NCBI GenBank assembly: GCA_945861755.1
Contig: CAMAVQ010000017.1
Span: 1-40,139 of the forward strand
Length of the DNA stretch: 40,139 nucleotides
Origin: Gemmatimonas phototrophica
GTDB taxonomy: Bacteria; Latescibacterota; UBA2968; UBA8231
Reading direction: 5' to 3'
Numbering within the stretch: the first letter of the stretch is position 1; every line of letters begins with the position of its first letter. Both the position numbers and the translations under genes were made by a program. Shown here piece by piece: positions 7,266 through 14,204 of the stretch. The notes under the pieces are model-generated. The model did no database searches, was not told the origin of the DNA, and was given only the letters and a program-made list of their open reading frames with translations.

Positions 7266-8096
7266 ATGTCCAAATCTACTGCTGTGGATGTCTACTGGCG
7301 CGAGATCAAAGATGTCCAGCCCTTGAGCCGTGCCGCCGAAGTCACCCTCTTTGAACAGGCTCGGAACGGCGACGAGGAAGCACGCGAGCAACTGATCCGC
7401 GCCAACCTGCGTTTTGTGGTGAGGGTAGCCCGCGACTACAAGGACTACGGCCTCACCTTGGCGGAACTGATCTCCGAGGGCAACATGGGGCTGCTCGAAG
7501 CGGTGAAGCGCTTCGACGAATCGCGGGGTTTCAAGTTCATCACCTATGCGGTGTGGTGGATACGCCAGGCCATTCTCCGGGCCCTGGCCGAGCAGGGCAA
7601 GATCGCCCGCCCCTCCATGAGCCAGCTCAACGACCGGCACAAGGTAGAAAAAGAAGCGGGCCATCTGGCCCAGGAGCTGGGGCGCCTGCCCACCTTTGAT
7701 GAGCTGGCCGACAGCGTGGACCTGAGCCGGGAGCGCACCCGCAACGCCATGGCTGCGGCCCAGCAGGATCTCTCCTTCGATGCCCCGGTCTATCAGGGAG
7801 AAGGGGCCCCCCTGCTCTCGATGTTTATCCGCAGCGAGGCAGAAGGCATGGACGAGGTGCTGGAGCGGGAGCAGATGAAAACCACCCTCTTCGATTGCCT
7901 CAAGATCCTGGACCCGCGCGAGTATCAGATTGTCCGCGATTATTTCGGGCTGGACAACCTCGAGCCCATGACCCTGGAGCAGATCGGCGAGGCCATGGGT
8001 GTCACCCGCGAGCGGGTGCGGCAGCTGCGCAACCGGGCCCTGGAGAAGCTGCGCACCCACTACCGGGAACGGCTGGTGGAGTTCTCCAACAATTGA
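7266..8096 (+). CDS. RNA polymerase sigma factor, RpoD/SigA-like (short)
   Basis: A 276-aa sigma70-family factor. Regions in order: 1.2 (VDVYWREIKDVQPLSRAAE), 2.1-2.4 (LRFVVRVARDYKDYG, the core-binding LISEGNMGLLEAV, and FITYAVWWIRQAI), 3 (GRLPTFDELADSV), and 4.2 (TLEQIGEAMGVTRERVRQLRNRALEKL), which reads the -35 box. It lacks the long acidic region 1.1 of proteobacterial RpoD and resembles the compact primary or stationary-phase factors of Bacteroidota and relatives. Whether it is the housekeeping or an alternative factor is not decided here. ATG 7266 is preferred over an upstream in-frame start at 7185 because region 1 begins directly after it. Its 3' end overlaps the convergent MFS gene by 37 bp. 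Confidence 0.9.
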   Translation: MSKSTAVDVYWREIKDVQPLSRAAEVTLFEQARNGDEEAREQLIRANLRFVVRVARDYKDYGLTLAELISEGNMGLLEAVKRFDESRGFKFITYAVWWIRQAILRALAEQGKIARPSMSQLNDRHKVEKEAGHLAQELGRLPTFDELADSVDLSRERTRNAMAAAQQDLSFDAPVYQGEGAPLLSMFIRSEAEGMDEVLEREQMKTTLFDCLKILDPREYQIVRDYFGLDNLEPMTLEQIGEAMGVTRERVRQLRNRALEKLRTHYRERLVEFSNN

Positions 8097-9046
8097 TCCT
8101 GGCTGCGCCGGTGCCGGCTCTGGGCGAGTACGGCACCGGCGGCCAGGGCCATGACCCAGGCAGTGGCCGCACAGAACCAGAAACTCTGCGCGATGCTAAA
8201 ACGCCCGGCGATGGCCGCCATGGCAAAGGGAAAGCAGAGGGCGCCTACGCCGCCGGCCCCCGAGACCAGGCCGATGGCCAGGCTCTGCTCGCGGGTAAAG
8301 TGTTCTCCCACCAGCGCCATGACCACCGGATAAACTGCAGAAAACCCCAGGCCGCTCACCAGAAAGAGCCCCCCCGCCACCCAGGGTGAGTCGCTGCAAA
8401 GGGCCAAGGCCAGCGGCAGGGCGGCCAGGCAGGTCAGGCCCAGCAGCAGCGGTACCTGTCGCCGCCCCTTGTACCCCGCCGAGAGGACCAGCCGGCCCAG
8501 CAGCAGCCCCAGCCAGACCACCGACACCATATACGCCCCGGTGGCGGTGGAGACGGCAAAGGTCTCCACGTAGTACTCGGCGATCCACGAAGAGATGCCG
8601 ATCTCGGCCCCCACGTAGAGGAAAATCACCGCCCCCAGCAGCACCAGCAGCGGATCGCGCGCCAGGCTGCCCAGGGCCCTCCGCGATGAGGCGGCCTCTG
8701 CTGCAGGGGCAAAGGGAAAAGACATGCGCAGGATCACCAGCGCCACCCCCAGCAGCAACAGGGCCACCCCTTCGTAGGCCAGCCGCCAGGGCAACCCGTT
8801 GGCCAGCAGCACTCCCACCCCTGCCGGCCCCAGGCAGGCCCCCGCGGTGAAACCAGCGTGGATGAGGTTCATCAGCCGGCTCTCCCCGGGTTTTTCCAGG
8901 CGCACCAGACAATAATTGGTCGCCACCTCGGTCCAACCCTGGCCCAGGCCCACCAGCAGCAGGACCCCCAGATTAAGGACCAGCCCCGGATCGCTGCCAA
9001 AGGCCCCCAATCCCAGCCCTTCTAGCACCAGGCCCACCAGCAACAT
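8060..9046 (-). CDS. MFS transporter, C-terminal ~10 helices (separated from its N-terminus by a frameshift)
   Basis: A very hydrophobic 328-aa reading frame with about ten membrane helices, for example LVLNLGVLLLVGLGQGW, LLLLGVALVILRM, PLLVLLGAVIFLYVGAE and AVYPVVMALVGEHF, arranged as in a major facilitator transporter. The first two helices are in a different frame in the fragment at 9022-9270. The true protein would read through a -1 shift near 9046-9060, giving VRRVGP-RRMLLVGLVLEG. The ATG at 9046 is probably internal. The C-terminal tail is basic (SRHRRSQDQ) and overlaps the sigma factor gene. Substrate unknown. Confidence 0.75.
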   Translation of the reverse strand: MLLVGLVLEGLGLGAFGSDPGLVLNLGVLLLVGLGQGWTEVATNYCLVRLEKPGESRLMNLIHAGFTAGACLGPAGVGVLLANGLPWRLAYEGVALLLLGVALVILRMSFPFAPAAEAASSRRALGSLARDPLLVLLGAVIFLYVGAEIGISSWIAEYYVETFAVSTATGAYMVSVVWLGLLLGRLVLSAGYKGRRQVPLLLGLTCLAALPLALALCSDSPWVAGGLFLVSGLGFSAVYPVVMALVGEHFTREQSLAIGLVSGAGGVGALCFPFAMAAIAGRFSIAQSFWFCAATAWVMALAAGAVLAQSRHRRSQDQLLENSTSRSR

Positions 9047-9270
9047 GCGCCGCGGCCCGGCCCGACCCGACGCACCAGCACCCCACCGCTGAAACAGCCG
9101 CTCAGGTACCCTGCCGAACCAGCCGCCAGCACTGCCCCAATATCCAGGTAGGTCCAGCCAAAGCTGCGGATGATCTCGGGCACTGTGGCGCCCACCAGGG
9201 TGACGGCCACCCCGTAAAAAGCGAAGTGGACAGCCAGCAACCCCAGCAGCCGGCGCTCAGGAGCGCTCAA
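9022..9270 (-). CDS. MFS transporter, N-terminal fragment (frameshifted)
   Basis: An 82-aa fragment with the first two membrane helices of an MFS protein (LLGLLAVHFAFYGVAVTLVGATVPEI, read as consecutive hydrophobic segments, and LDIGAVLAAGSAGYLSGCFSGGVLVRR, the loop 2-3 region). It runs into a stop after a frame change in a GC-rich tract at about 9046-9064. Downstream coding continues one frame away to 8060. TTG at 9270 is the likely start, overlapping the phosphodiesterase stop by 14 bases, so it is translationally coupled. The break is either a true mutation or a one-base deletion in the assembly. Confidence 0.7.
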   Translation of the reverse strand: MSAPERRLLGLLAVHFAFYGVAVTLVGATVPEIIRSFGWTYLDIGAVLAAGSAGYLSGCFSGGVLVRRVGPGRGACCWWAWC

Positions 9271-10072
9271 CCACCTCTTCCCCGGCGAGGACCTCGGCGA
9301 TTGCCTTGCCGGTCCACTCCGGCGCCGGCTCCACCCCCAGCAGCGCGGCGATGGTGGGCGGGTTGTCGATAATCTCCACGGACTCTTGTAACTGATATCC
9401 CTGGCGAATGCCCGGACCGTGGATCAGCCAGGGGATGGTCATGTCCTCGGGCATGTCGGTGCCGTGGGTCTGAGCGTGGCCCCCGTGATCGCTGGTGACG
9501 ATGCAGATGGTCTGGGAGGGCAGTTCGGCGTGGATCATGCCGATGGCCTGGTCGGCCTGGGTCACCGCCTCGAGATAGGGACCCGACATCCAGCCCTGGC
9601 TATGGCCCACCGTGTCCACGTAACCCAGGTACACAAAGGCGAAACCCGCTTCCATGCTACCTAAGACGCCGGCAGCCAGTTCGGCCAGTTCCAGATCGCC
9701 GCCGGGATCGTAACAATTGTTGAGAAAATAGGACTGGTCCAGGGAGCCGGGATCTCCCAGGTCGCGCAATTGTTCCCAGTTGTAGATGGCGGTGGTGGGC
9801 TTTTTCGCCCGGTGGAGGACATCCAGCAGGCTGGGCACCGGCCGGGCCGGGGGGTTCCACACATTGGTGGTAATCCCGTGCCGCTCCGGCGTCACCCCGC
9901 GGAACATCGAGGTGTGGCAGGGCAGGGTGACCGAAGGCATCACCGTGCGGGCAGTGTAGGTATAGGAGCTGCGCGCAGCGAGGCGGTCGAGATAGGGGGT
10001 GTGGGCCTGGCGCAGGGCATCAGGGCGCATGCCATCGACGACGATGAGCACCAGGGCGTCGGTTCGGATCAT
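9257..10072 (-). CDS. Alkaline-phosphatase-superfamily phosphodiesterase/nucleotide pyrophosphatase-like
   Basis: A 271-aa metal-dependent phospho-ester hydrolase of the type I phosphodiesterase/NPP kind. Metal-site motifs occur in order: VVDGMRPD (first Asp about residue 13), the nucleophile region PSVTLPCHTSMFRG (likely Thr49), GYVDTVGHSQGW, and TSDHGGHAQTHG, with a final PWLIHGPG segment. No signal peptide, so it is probably cytoplasmic. ATG 10072 is chosen because GGAGGAG lies just upstream and the core starts right after it; an in-frame start at 10144 is less likely. It overlaps the MFS transporter start by 14 bases. The substrate may be a nucleotide, phosphonate or phosphodiester. Confidence 0.85.
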   Translation of the reverse strand: MIRTDALVLIVVDGMRPDALRQAHTPYLDRLAARSSYTYTARTVMPSVTLPCHTSMFRGVTPERHGITTNVWNPPARPVPSLLDVLHRAKKPTTAIYNWEQLRDLGDPGSLDQSYFLNNCYDPGGDLELAELAAGVLGSMEAGFAFVYLGYVDTVGHSQGWMSGPYLEAVTQADQAIGMIHAELPSQTICIVTSDHGGHAQTHGTDMPEDMTIPWLIHGPGIRQGYQLQESVEIIDNPPTIAALLGVEPAPEWTGKAIAEVLAGEEVVERS

Positions 10073-10150
10073 GATTGGTCTCCTCCCTAGGGATGAAAGT
10101 TTGCAGGGGAGTTCAAAATAGGCCAGATCCAGAACCGGGGCCACTGCCTG

Positions 10151-10180
10151 TTGCCCAAAAGATGCAGGAGGTGATATATT
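10151..10180 (+). promoter_or_regulatory. Candidate promoter for small protein/dioxygenase operon
   Basis: TTGCCC (10151-10156) and TATATT (10175-10180) are separated by 18 bases, 30 bp before the ATG at 10210. Confidence 0.45.
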
Positions 10181-10209
10181 GAGGAAACTTTTTCATCGCG
10201 AGGATACCT

Positions 10210-10494
10210 ATGCCGCAGTTGCGCCAGAAGCTCCTGGTCCTCTACGCCCACTCTCCCGACCTCAACAGCGCGGTAGTTTCGTGGTCCCAGTACGACGGCA
10301 CCGGCAAAACACCGGTCACCACCGGCGACAGCGACACTCCGCCCTATACCTCCGTGGTGGCCGCCATGAAGGAGGGCTGGCGGGTGATCCAGTTCCCTCA
10401 GCAGTTCCCGGCCTACCCCGGCATGGAATACCACACCGCCTATCTCAAGTACGAGTACATTCTCGAAAAGATGGAGGAGATCGATGGCCCTTGA
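10210..10494 (+). CDS. Small unknown protein coupled to a dioxygenase
   Basis: A 94-aa cytoplasmic protein that I do not recognise. It is rich in Tyr, Pro and Glu, with the segments VLYAHSPDLNSAVVSW and EGWRVIQFPQQFPAYPGMEY, and has no signal peptide or cysteines. A GAGG box precedes the ATG at 10210. Its stop lies inside the following phytanoyl-CoA dioxygenase-family gene (11-base overlap), so the two are coupled in translation and likely share a function. A regulator or accessory subunit for the dioxygenase is possible; the sequence alone does not say. Confidence 0.75.
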   Translation: MPQLRQKLLVLYAHSPDLNSAVVSWSQYDGTGKTPVTTGDSDTPPYTSVVAAMKEGWRVIQFPQQFPAYPGMEYHTAYLKYEYILEKMEEIDGP

Positions 10495-11299
10495 CCAACA
10501 TCTATTAAACAGCAAACAGATGGCGCAGTTCGCCGCCGACGGGTTCCTGCGCTTCGACGAACTGGTCCCCGTCGAACTGAACCAGGCGGTGTACGCCGAG
10601 ATCGGCAAAAACGCCGTGCCCCGCCCCCAGGCCGGCAGCCACCTCAGCCAAGCCTGGCCGGAGTCGGCCGTGGGGCAGGTCTTTGGGCTGCCCCAGGTCC
10701 AGGGCATCATCCACAGCCTGGTGGGTCCCGACCCCCTCTACGACCATCACGCGGTCCACACCGTGGGCCCCCACCACGACCAGGGCCAGATCTGGCACGC
10801 CGACGCCATCATCGACACCCGCATGCACTTCGACATCCAGTTCTTCTACTTCTGCCACGACACCCCCAGGGAGATGGGCGGCACCATGATCCTGCCGGGC
10901 AGCCATTTCCGCCGCATCAGCGAGTCGGATATCAGTCGCTACCAGAATTTCCTGGGCCAGGTCCCCTTTGTCTGCAAGGCCGGCACCCTGGTGGTGGTCC
11001 ACCACGGCATCTGGCATTGCGCCCAGCCCAATCTCACCGATCAGATGCGCTACATGTTCAAGCTGCGCCTCAACCCCACGGTGCGCCAGATCCGGCTGTG
11101 GGACACCGCCGACCTGGAGGATGCGACCATTCCCGGCACCCTCAGCACCAACCACCGCTGGTACGGCAACGAGGTGCGCCTGGAGATCGTCAACCGCATC
11201 AAGTTCTGGCGCTTCCTGATCGGCGACGAAAAATACGACGTCCACTACTGGCTCTCGCGCCTGGAGAACATGCCCGAGAACCGCCTGCGCGCCGCCTGA
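10484..11299 (+). CDS. Phytanoyl-CoA dioxygenase (PhyH)-family Fe(II)/2-oxoglutarate oxygenase
   Basis: A 271-aa non-haem iron, 2-oxoglutarate-dependent oxygenase. The first metal ligands are in WHADAI (His105-x-Asp107), followed by the MGGTMILPGSH strand typical of the double-stranded beta-helix. The distal histidine lies in HHGIWHCAQPN (about His178) and MRYMFKLRLNP supplies the arginine for 2-oxoglutarate. PhyH enzymes hydroxylate many small molecules, so the substrate is open. The gene starts within the upstream small gene, using GGAGGAG as ribosome binding site. A terminator shared with the opposite strand lies just downstream at 11324. Confidence 0.87.
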   Translation: MALDQHLLNSKQMAQFAADGFLRFDELVPVELNQAVYAEIGKNAVPRPQAGSHLSQAWPESAVGQVFGLPQVQGIIHSLVGPDPLYDHHAVHTVGPHHDQGQIWHADAIIDTRMHFDIQFFYFCHDTPREMGGTMILPGSHFRRISESDISRYQNFLGQVPFVCKAGTLVVVHHGIWHCAQPNLTDQMRYMFKLRLNPTVRQIRLWDTADLEDATIPGTLSTNHRWYGNEVRLEIVNRIKFWRFLIGDEKYDVHYWLSRLENMPENRLRAA

Positions 11300-11323
11300 A
11301 CTAGAAAGCAACACTGGAACAGA

Positions 11324-11360
11324 AAACCCCGCTTCCCTCAAAAGGGAGGCGGGGTTTCTT
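11324..11360. terminator. Bidirectional rho-independent terminator
   Basis: A 14-bp stem AAACCCCGCTTCCC/GGGAGGCGGGGTTT with loop TCAAAA is followed by TTTCTTGTT on the plus strand and TTTTCTGTT on the minus strand. It serves the dioxygenase gene from the left and, after the repeat element, the secreted-protein operon from the right. Confidence 0.88.
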
Positions 11361-11366
11361 GTTAGT

Positions 11367-11603
11367 GGGCGCCGGGGAATGACCCATTACGGTTTTTCCC
11401 CAGGCGCGTCCCACCGCACCCCAACGTATGGTGTGCGGCGTAAAAAGCGCTGCCTCTCTCAAGACCCAGCCCCCGCAACGCCCCATACGTTGGGGCGTTG
11501 CACCCTCGCTCGCTCTGGCTCCGCTACCCGGCCACCCCACCACGCGGACTTCCCTTCCCAACCACTCCCCGGGAAAAACCTCCAGGGTCATCTCCCCGTC
11601 GCA
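11367..11603 (-). repeat. Structured intergenic repeat, subfamily A, copy 2 (with internal insertion)
   Basis: The reverse-strand copy of the element at 3276-3428, sharing GAGTGGTTGGGAAGGGAAGT and GCGGAGCCAGAGCGAGCGAG (short blocks of a longer match). It starts about 7 bases after the stop of the secreted-protein gene, in that gene's orientation. Compared with copy 1 it carries about 85 extra bases between GAGGGTGCA and GGACGCGCCTGGGG. The closing arms are GCGACGGGGA and TCCCCGGCGC; the internal mismatch found as G-A in copy 1 is A-G here. Confidence 0.85.
11419..11501. repeat. Nested palindromic insertion inside repeat copy 2
   Basis: CCCCAACGTATG (11419-11430) and CATACGTTGGGG (11484-11495) are perfect 12-bp inverted arms. 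The right arm also lies within a perfect 11-bp stem-loop, GCAACGCCCCA/TGGGGCGTTGC with loop TACGT (11475-11501). The segment is absent from the other three elements, so it looks like a small palindromic insert. Confidence 0.7.
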
Positions 11604-11609
11604 GCTGGA

Positions 11610-12377
11610 TTATTTCTTTAGCTTCATCAACTCCACCGGTCCTGGGTCGGTGAACACCGCAGCCGATAGCTGGTCGAAAACGGCGATATCGGTGTGTTTG
11701 CCCCGCCCGTGGTCGTCGGCCAGCCAGATATGGCCAAAAGGCTGCCAGTTGGCCCAGGGCCCGGCAAACTTGGATTCCGCATCGGCCGCATCGGCATAAA
11801 AGGCCCACTGCGTCACCAGATGATCCTGCTCCACCCACACCTCGTACTTGTTCTGCGGCGTCACCCCCACATTTTTGAAGGTCAGCACCAGCACCTGGGC
11901 CGGCTTGCCCTCCTGGGTCTGGCCCTCCCCCTTGTATTTGAGCGTCACGCCGCTGTCCTTGAGCTTGTACGGCATGATCAACCAGTAGGAATCGTTGATC
12001 CAGGCCTGGTAGGCGTGTTTGAGCCGGGCGTCCAGCGTGTCGGGCTCAACCACCTCCTGCCCCTCCTGCCAGGCGCGGCCCTGGCCCGAGTTGATGTTCA
12101 TCAGCACCACCAGCCCGCCATCCTCGAAGCGGATATTCCCCGTCCACTTGTCCCACACATGTAAGCGCTTGCCGAAGAAGCGCCAGGTGAGGTAGCGGGT
12201 CTGGTCCCAGTGGGGGCGGCCCCCCAGCCGCTCCATGACCTGGTCGGCCAGGACGATGGCCTGCGGATCGGAGCCGGCCTGGTCGAAACCCGGTGCCGGC
12301 GGATTCGGTGCAGCACCGGAGGGCGCGGTGGCCATCATTCCGAAGACAGCGATGAAAGGCAGGATCTTGATGAGCAT
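11610..12377 (-). CDS. Secreted protein of unknown function, possible DUF6503/LolA-like fold
   Basis: A 255-aa protein with a typical signal peptide (MLIKILPFIAVFGMMATAPSG, cleavage near AA-P around residue 23), so it is periplasmic or exported. The mature part is rich in Trp, Tyr and beta-strand patterns (YLTWRFFGKRLHVWDKWTGN, and ending HGRGKHTDIAVFDQL). This resembles exported families with a lipoprotein-localisation-factor-like beta fold, but I cannot name one firmly. The ATG at 12377 has GAGGAGG six bases upstream. It lies 14 bases after the M3 peptidase gene and probably shares its transcript. A repeat element and a bidirectional terminator follow. Confidence 0.75.
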   Translation of the reverse strand: MLIKILPFIAVFGMMATAPSGAAPNPPAPGFDQAGSDPQAIVLADQVMERLGGRPHWDQTRYLTWRFFGKRLHVWDKWTGNIRFEDGGLVVLMNINSGQGRAWQEGQEVVEPDTLDARLKHAYQAWINDSYWLIMPYKLKDSGVTLKYKGEGQTQEGKPAQVLVLTFKNVGVTPQNKYEVWVEQDHLVTQWAFYADAADAESKFAGPWANWQPFGHIWLADDHGRGKHTDIAVFDQLSAAVFTDPGPVELMKLKK

Positions 12378-12391
12378 GTATACCTCCTCGT

Positions 12392-14194
12392 TTAGAGCAC
12401 CTTGGGCAACAACTGCTCAAGCCGCTGCAGCGGTTCTTCCAGACTCTGGATGGCTTCCTCCCAGAAGGCGGGGGTCTCCAGGTCGCAGCCCAGGGTCTGG
12501 CGGGCCACCTCCTCGGCGGTGCCGCTGCCGGTCAGGCGCAGGAATTCCTCGTAGCGGGGCAAAAAAGCGGCGCCTTCGGCGAGGAAGCGGGAGAAGAGCC
12601 CCCGGCTCAGCAGGAAACCAAAGGTGTAGGGGAAGTTGTAGAAGGTGGCCCCGGTGATGTAGAAGTGCAGCTTGGAGGCCCAGAAGTACGGGTCCTCCTC
12701 CCCTTTTTCCAGTACCTCGCCAAAGACCTGCCGCTGCGCCTCCACCATCAATTCCTTGAGCCGGCTCACACTCACCGGCCCCTGGCTGCGCTCCTCGTAG
12801 AAATGTTTTTCAAATTCAAAGCGCATGGGGATGTCTAACAGGTAGGCGCAGGAGTTACCTGCCTCCATGTCCAGCAGGCGGGCTTGCTCCAACTCGCTGG
12901 TCTTGCCCTCGGCCATCAAGCCCTCGGCCATCACCAACTCGCCAAAAGTGGAGGCCGTCTCGGCCAGGGTCATGGGGTAGGCCCTGGCCCAGCTCCGCAA
13001 CGGGCGCATGATGTGCGCATGGAAGGCGTGGCCGGCCTCGTGGGCCAGGGTGCGCAGGTCGTGCAGGGTGTCGCGGTAGGTCATGAAGATGCGCGACTCG
13101 CCGCTGAGGGGCGAGGAGGTGCAGAAACCGCCCGGTCGTTTACCGGCGCGCGGCTCCCATTCGATCCAGCGATCCTCGTACATCTGCCGGGTGAAGGCCC
13201 CCAGATCCGGGTAGACTCGGGAGAAGGTGCGTTCCACCAGGGCTGTGGCCTCTTCCCAGGGAATGGCCCGGGTATCGGGAAAAGGCAGCGGCGCCTCCAA
13301 ATCGTACCAGGAAATACCCCCCAGGCCCATGGCCCGGGCCTTGAGGCGCAGGGCCCGGCGCGGCAACTCGGCCCGGCGTCGCACCGCTTCCAGCATCGCG
13401 TCGAGGGTAGCCCGCGAGATGGACGATTGGAAGAGGGCCACGTCGAGGAAGTGGGGCACGCCTCGGCGCGGGTTGAGGGTGAGGCGGGTACCGGCAATGG
13501 CATTGAGCGCAGCGGCGGCTACATCCTCCACCTGCTGCCAGGCTGCGGTGCCCCCAGCAAAGGCCGCCTGGCGCACCCGGCGGTCCGGATCGGCCATCAG
13601 GGCGCGGCGCTGCGAGATGGGCAGGCGCTGGCGCTGGCCGTCGGGGAATTCCATCTCGAATTCGAGTTTGCCACTGAGGGTATCGTAGAGCCGGCCCCAG
13701 GCCTGGATCCCGTCCACTCCCAGGTCGGCCGCCAGCCTTTCCTCGGCCGGCGGCATGGACCACTGGGCATCGCGGCGCAGGCTCTTGAGAAAGTGCTCAC
13801 ACCCTTCCAGGCCAGGCCTGGAGAGGAGGGCGGCAAAGACCTGGTCCCCGGCCTCGCGCAGGGCCCGGCGCAGTTCGACCTCTAATTTGGTGTAGCTGGC
13901 CCGCACCAGATCCAGCTCCGATTCCTCGCGGGCATACGCCTCGTTGGCCGCATCCACCGCCGACAGGCACCCCGTGTAGGAAGCCCAATGTCCAAGGCGG
14001 GTGTCCACCTCCTCGGCGCGGGTGAAGATCGTCTCCCACGAGCCGGCATGCTCGGCATCAAGCGGCGCCAGGGCCTGGGCCTCCTCCAGGAGCCGGGTCA
14101 GGTCGCCGACCAGCGCCTCCTTGAACCGCTGCATCTCGGGGCCGCTGAATTCGGGGAAGTAACTGCTCAGGTCCCAGTTCATCTGTGTCGTCAT
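12392..14194 (-). CDS. M3-family oligoendopeptidase (PepF-like)
   Basis: A 600-aa zinc metallopeptidase that degrades oligopeptides in the cytoplasm. The zinc motif HEAGH is at about 385-389 and is followed 24-30 residues on by the third ligand region LAETASTFGE. The C-terminal helical half (HFYEERSQGPVSVSRLKELM, and YFWASKLHFYITGATFYNFPYTFGFLLS, given as adjoining segments) matches oligoendopeptidase F relatives, and the length is usual. ATG 14194 begins the conserved MNWDLSSYFP segment; the in-frame extension to 14419 overlaps the upstream gene and is shadow sequence. It lies ten bases after the beta-propeller-like gene, in one operon with the topoisomerase genes upstream. Confidence 0.92.
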   Translation of the reverse strand: MTTQMNWDLSSYFPEFSGPEMQRFKEALVGDLTRLLEEAQALAPLDAEHAGSWETIFTRAEEVDTRLGHWASYTGCLSAVDAANEAYAREESELDLVRASYTKLEVELRRALREAGDQVFAALLSRPGLEGCEHFLKSLRRDAQWSMPPAEERLAADLGVDGIQAWGRLYDTLSGKLEFEMEFPDGQRQRLPISQRRALMADPDRRVRQAAFAGGTAAWQQVEDVAAAALNAIAGTRLTLNPRRGVPHFLDVALFQSSISRATLDAMLEAVRRRAELPRRALRLKARAMGLGGISWYDLEAPLPFPDTRAIPWEEATALVERTFSRVYPDLGAFTRQMYEDRWIEWEPRAGKRPGGFCTSSPLSGESRIFMTYRDTLHDLRTLAHEAGHAFHAHIMRPLRSWARAYPMTLAETASTFGELVMAEGLMAEGKTSELEQARLLDMEAGNSCAYLLDIPMRFEFEKHFYEERSQGPVSVSRLKELMVEAQRQVFGEVLEKGEEDPYFWASKLHFYITGATFYNFPYTFGFLLSRGLFSRFLAEGAAFLPRYEEFLRLTGSGTAEEVARQTLGCDLETPAFWEEAIQSLEEPLQRLEQLLPKVL

Positions 14195-14204
14195 CGAATC
14201 GCTC

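Noticed and set aside
11399-11501. CRISPR-like spacing of palindromes
   Set aside because: Only one inverted pair and one stem-loop occur; there is no series of direct repeats and spacers.
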